64,000 nucleotides of DNA from Epichloe hybrida (Eukaryota > Ascomycota > Sordariomycetes > Hypocreales > Clavicipitaceae): NCBI GenBank assembly GCA_019022495.1, contig JAFEKR010000035.1, positions 1-64,000 of the forward strand, written 5' to 3'. Below, piece after piece: positions 59,606-64,000 of the stretch. Under the pieces are notes generated by a model. The model was not told the DNA's origin and did no database searches. It worked only from the letters and a program-made list of their open reading frames with translations. The position numbers were made by a program, and so were the translations under genes. Position 1 is the stretch's first letter; every line of letters begins with the position of its first letter.

Positions 59606-60760
59606 TTTGGTACTGTCGAAGCCTTGGGATGTTTGGAGTGTGACTTTATGAGATGTCGGCCATGAGAGAAAGTCGAAAATTGTCGTGTCTAGGTAGGTGC
59701 GAAATGTTTGTAAAGGGTGGTGATGGAAGTTCTGAAGTTCACTTTTTAAAAATAGTTGCCCACGCGAAGTTCGAAGACTTTGGATGAAGAGTCACTAAGA
59801 CATGCATCAGGTTTGAGTGCATGAAAAGGTATGGACATGGTGAGGAGCTCTCGATTATAACAAGGGCTCTTCAGCCTGTCGTTCTCCCCTGTGAACGCTC
59901 TGGGCCAAACCCCAGTTCAAGCGGCGTTCGGCTCCACTTGCAAAAGGCGTGTTCTTTAAGTCCAACGCCCACACCCTCCTACAACTCACCTTTACCTCAC
60001 CCCCAAAAAGTGGATAGAAAACCTGGGAGATGCTTTCAAATAAGTCTGTGTAAAAAGTGGCACTGTAGCCATGACTATTCCTGGGTTTTTCATTTGAGAC
60101 TCAGATGATCACGGTCTTAAGATACTCAATGTTGTAGACGCCAAATTAGTCTCACACAGACGCCGAATGTTAGCAAGACAGTCTCTCGACGTTAAGCATG
60201 GTGTGTCATGCACTTCCCACCTCTGTGTAGAGGTTCAGTTGTCTTCGTGTGTTCATTCAATGGCCAGCATGGATCCACTGAAACATTGATGTTGAATCAT
60301 CTGGAGAGTTTCCAGTCTTTACGATGACTCGTCGCCAATGAATACAACCAAATTTAATACAGAACCAAGCGGTTCTGGTGGGGGTTTTAAAGGGCTGACT
60401 TGGTAAGTATGCCTTATGCCTGTGCCGTACCTTCAGGTAGAAGAAGTGAACAGAGAGTGAGTTATGCCGACTGACTTTGTCCACGCAGCCATGGCTGCCC
60501 CCACCAAATTTTTGAAGTGATCTGTAAGACAACTCGTTCAAGTCACACTCAAGTATTCGTTAATATGGCGAGCATTTCTTCACCACACTTACAGCTCAAA
60601 ACTTTCCCCCCACACCAATTTCATTCCGACTCCGTTTCTCCTATAGCATAGCATACCCGCTGCAAAAGCTTTCACCGGAGCTTCGACAAATTTATTCGGA
60701 ATCGCATATGAACTCCAACCTTCTCTCCAATAACGACCACTTCATTTGATTTTGAGCCCC
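59606..60760. promoter_or_regulatory. Divergent region within the MAT1-2 idiomorph
   Basis: About 1.15 kb between the MAT1-2-1 start and the second gene. It is moderately AT-rich. I see no gene; the small ORFs overlap on both strands. It should hold the regulatory sites of both genes. Confidence 0.5.
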
Positions 60761-61519
60761 ATGAGGAGAACAGAAGCCATGTCAACCCCAAGCCTACCCG
60801 CACTTCCGACTTTTTCAGCGCTTCGTCGTTTGGAGCCACGACCAGGAGGACAATGGGCTATCACTGGACAATCAAATGACTCTTTCTCTTTAGCCTATGT
60901 GATGGACGGTGGGAGTAATGCAATCTGCTATACCATGCATCCGTGCACCACTGAGGAAGAAGTTCGCAATCATTGCGGATCATTGATATATGATGGTCAG
61001 TTTGCTTCTCCAGAATAAAGACTTGCGCTGATTTTCTCAGTTAATACACCGAATAGAAATCATTTCTCGACAACATCGAACACCCATTCTAAATCTCAGC
61101 ATACGATCACACGACAAAAAGACGTCAACGAGCAAAATATTTACAGCAATGACCTTATCGATCCTCTCATCATGATGTCTGAAACTCAAAACCCTGCCTC
61201 TACAGTAGAGACGCATCCCTACTTTGGAGCCTCACAGGACGAGACTGCCACTATTTTTAGCAGCAGCTATGGCCAAACACATAATCAACAGATTATGGAG
61301 AGTGCTCATAATAATATGGCCTGGCCGGTTTCTACTAGCATGCCCTCAGTTATGAATACCATGGTGCAAGTATCGGATGGCTGTAACAGCGAAATCACGG
61401 ACAATGAAGAGAATACAGTCATTACTGGGCTTTGGAACGATAACTTTGGAAGGATGGAGTCGCTCACGGACGACAATGGCGGTCAATCTGGATGGCTTTT
61501 GCCATTTACGAACTCCTGA
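60761..61519 (+). CDS. Candidate second MAT1-2 idiomorph gene, function unknown
   Basis: Two exons (60761-60995 and 61041-61519) join in frame across a 45-nt intron (GTCAGT...TCTCAG) to give about 237 residues. It starts MRRTEAMSTPSLPALPTF, has a possible small folded part at about residues 20-78 (LRRLEPRPGGQWAITGQSND, then ICYTMHPCTTEEEVRNHCGS), and then a long Asn-, Thr-, Ser- and Gln-rich, weakly acidic tail ending SGWLLPFTNS. No DNA-binding domain is seen. Fusarium and some Clavicipitaceae carry a second, fast-evolving gene divergent from MAT1-2-1 (named MAT1-2-9 or MAT1-2-8 in those groups). The position and orientation here fit that pattern, but homology is not shown. The intron is short, so the splice model is tentative. 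Confidence 0.6.
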
Positions 61520-64000
61520 ATACTTCTCGAATAACGCGACTCAATTCTAAAACAAATTTGATCATGGAGCTCGACACCATCTGATTGTTTTGATGACTTT
61601 TGGAAGTTGTTCTTTTCACTTGCTATTCCAATTTGCGCTATATAGCTGAAACATTAATTTGAATATTTCGAGACCAGCCTCCAAATTTGCGTGGGAGTTT
61701 TGCACAGCAAATCGGTGATAGTCATATAGCAAACATGCGCCGGTCTCAACAGCCACCGTCATCACACCCGAACGCCTCATTCCCTCCTGCAAACCCACTT
61801 CAGCACAGCAAGCATGCCATCCCCAGCCCAGCGGGGACCAGCCCATCGCACCCCCCTCCAACGTCCCAGCAGTTCTACAAATCAAGACGAGAGCAGAAAG
61901 GGAACAGCCAAAGCCACCTCGGACGGTCAAGACAAGAACAAGCAACGCAGCCAGCACAAGGACTAGCGTCTGTTTTCAGGAAGTTGCATAGTGGCCAGGC
62001 CAGGCCGGGGTGGGGGAAGGGGGAAGGTGGGAAGGGGTAGGGTAGGGTAAGGGCAGGGGAGGGGTGGTAGGGGAAGTACGGCCAAGTCTGTAGTAGCAAA
62101 GCCAAAGCAAACCTGTTCTTCGGCAAACCCTTGAGCCGTGAACCGTCGCGGCTCTCTTTCACCTTGTTGCATCTTCTTGTCCGTCACGCGTCACGCACCT
62201 CTGCGTTGTTTCCCTGATTGGCCCCGACGTCCCGCAAGCCGTTCTCTGCACCCGTTTCCCTGGCCTGGCCTGGCCTGGCAATGAGGAGGAGTGGGGCGGT
62301 TGTACATGTATGTATCTACCACGCGCCAACGCGCTCTGATCGACGAGTGGACCGTGGGATTTCAAGAAACGTGGTAAATGTGTGTGGCTTTGGTCGGAAA
62401 ATAAGTCTGTTGAGTTGTAATCCTGGCCTTTAGAGTTTCCGTCGTCGTCACAGAGCCTCTTCCAGTCACCAAGTCCGTCTGCTATGGAGGGGGATGGCAA
62501 GCCAAGGGGACTCGAGGGGACTCGAGGGGACTCAAGGGGACTGACTTAGTCTTGACCAGGTGCAATGCAAGGTAGTGGAAAATGGCAAAGTTGGGGAACA
62601 TCAATGGGAAATGAACAAAAGGGGTTTGCCAATCTCTACCGAGAACGGCGCGCCTCCGTCCGGATTCTCTACTCAAAGATTGGATACCGACAAATGCAAG
62701 ATAGAGCGAGTATTGGCCCTCATTGTAATAATCCGTACTCCGCAATTGATCCTGCAATCCCCACTCCCATGGCCAGGCAGAGAGAACCGTAATAACTCGG
62801 TGGGCCTATCAGATCTCTCCTCACCAACTAAAGACGAGGTCGTGTACGGATTACGGAGAAGTCATTACGGCAACAACGCATTTCACACTAGTAGGCTTCT
62901 TTTTTAAGATGGCGAGCAAGCCCCAGACTTTGCTCCGTGAACTTGACACCCGCTTTTCTGAAACGGTGGGCTCTTGTTGCCTAGTGCCATTTGTTAGTTC
63001 AATCAACTACGGCAAAGACGATGAGTTGGTTCACCCATCTCCAGCGTTTGACCCCGTGAGTAGCAACGCACCTTTTTGACACCGGTACAGTAATAATCCA
63101 TGCAGCGGTTTGTCTCCGGAGATCGTCGGAGCTGTATTTAGGTTGGCGACTTCCGAACGCAAATGGAATATTCCCCGACTGTCCGTGGCCGGGTGCCGGG
63201 CTAGTCCCATGCGGGCTTTTCACACACACATGGGTCTGTTCCGTGCGAGTCAAGGCGACCAGCGACCCTTCGTCTCGGGAGTCAAACGGCTCCTACCGTC
63301 GTTCTTGACTGCCGATGCAGGCTATTATAAGATTGAAACAAGTCTGACCAGACTAGGACCTGCGTCACCTTGCTCATGTCGTGTGACAGGAGGACTGACC
63401 TCAACTCGTCCCAGTGCAAGGGATCGGTAATTCGCCTGCCAACGAGATGAACGAGTATGTACATTTTGCCTTGCATCTCCTGTGGCCTGACCTCTACAGC
63501 TATGGGCAGCCTCTGCCCGTTGCTGGCTGCCGACTTCCAAGGGCCGCCCCAAGTTCCTTGGGTACCAGAATACCTCTGTGCTGTCAAGACCCTCAATCAA
63601 GCCTAGGTCGTCGGAACAGGACATCACTGCGTTCATGATCGGGCAACATGATCGGGCAGCAAGATTATCGGAGGCTGAAGACATGCGTCATGAGGAGGCC
63701 AGATGACTTATCTGGACACACCTGTGGGTCTGTCTGAATGAAGATCCACGGATTAGGCAGATGATGGTCGAGAACAGCCACGGCAAGGCCGTGGGAAGTC
63801 GCACGACAAACCGTTCGTGTGCAAAGCACAGAAGAGGCAGTGCATAAACGTTGGCGCGGGTGTTGGCCGAAGATGCTTGCAGCACTCGGTGCCGGGCGCC
63901 CTTTGACCTGCTATCAAGCGTCAACAAGTCTGACGGCACAAAGGAATGAACAAGTGCGGTGGAGGACATGGTGTGCGTCGGGGCCACCATCATGGAAAAG
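61520..64000. other. Right flank without a recognised gene
   Basis: About 2.5 kb. Small ORFs overlap on both strands. A G-rich purine tract lies at about 62001-62071, and a short gactcgaggg triplet repeat at about 62510-62540. A plus-strand ATG at 62909 opens only 56 codons. Near the end (about 63850-64000) one plus-strand frame looks protein-like but contains stops. I see no SLA2 sequence. Confidence 0.5.

Noticed and set aside
63850..64000. Protein-like plus-strand frame near the right edge
   Set aside because: It contains in-frame stops and no start or splice signals I can support, and the window ends. It may be a decayed gene, but the evidence is too thin.

Overview
The window looks like nuclear DNA of a filamentous ascomycete, most likely a hypocrealean Sordariomycete. 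The evidence is short (45-130 nt) GT-AG introns, compact genes on both strands, typical fungal single-copy genes, a mating-type locus of the MAT1-2 type flanked by APN2, COX13 and APC5, and a 14-kb AT-rich island whose coding remnants are destroyed by C:G to T:A transitions, as in repeat-induced point mutation (RIP). Exon boundaries were inferred by hand from reading frame, splice consensus and family resemblance. No similarity search was run.

Region 1 (1-9900): a small membrane protein of unknown function, a TRP-like/FLC membrane protein, and ATP sulfurylase, the first enzyme of sulfate assimilation, with its inactive APS-kinase-like regulatory domain.

Region 2 (9901-24083): a RIP-degraded nest of three transposons. 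A Ty1/copia element (minus strand, 220-bp LTRs, target duplication CCAAC) was entered by a Ty3/gypsy chromovirus (plus strand, 202-bp LTRs, target duplication GCTAA). The chromovirus was itself entered, just after its gag zinc knuckle, by a 2147-bp apparently non-coding element with 10-bp inverted termini and an 8-bp target duplication (CCTCTGCC, hAT-like) that carries several tandem-repeat arrays. Removing each insert leaves about 5.4 kb of copia and 6.6 kb of chromovirus, normal sizes for both. The flanking unique DNA is not visibly mutated.

Region 3 (24084-50520): a large charged and serine-rich protein with a possible 1-nt frameshift at its N-terminus, the tRNA Um44 methyltransferase TRM44, eIF1 (SUI1), the ER protein EOS1, a helical protein of unknown function, a 389-bp MITE-like element, a fungal-specific kinase-like protein with a possible nuclease-like N-terminal domain, a three-RRM RNA-binding protein with ten exons, a sodium:solute symporter of the urea-transporter type, and a divergent pair of mitochondrial genes (MBA1-like ribosome receptor and CIA30/NDUFAF1-like complex I assembly factor).

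Region 4 (50743-64000): the mating-type region, in the order APC5 - COX13 - APN2 - MAT1-2-1 - a second gene that is probably idiomorph-specific. APN2 contains two 66-nt introns that are in frame and stop-free, one apparently with a GC donor. The usual other border gene, SLA2, is not recognisable before the window ends, 2.5 kb beyond the last gene.
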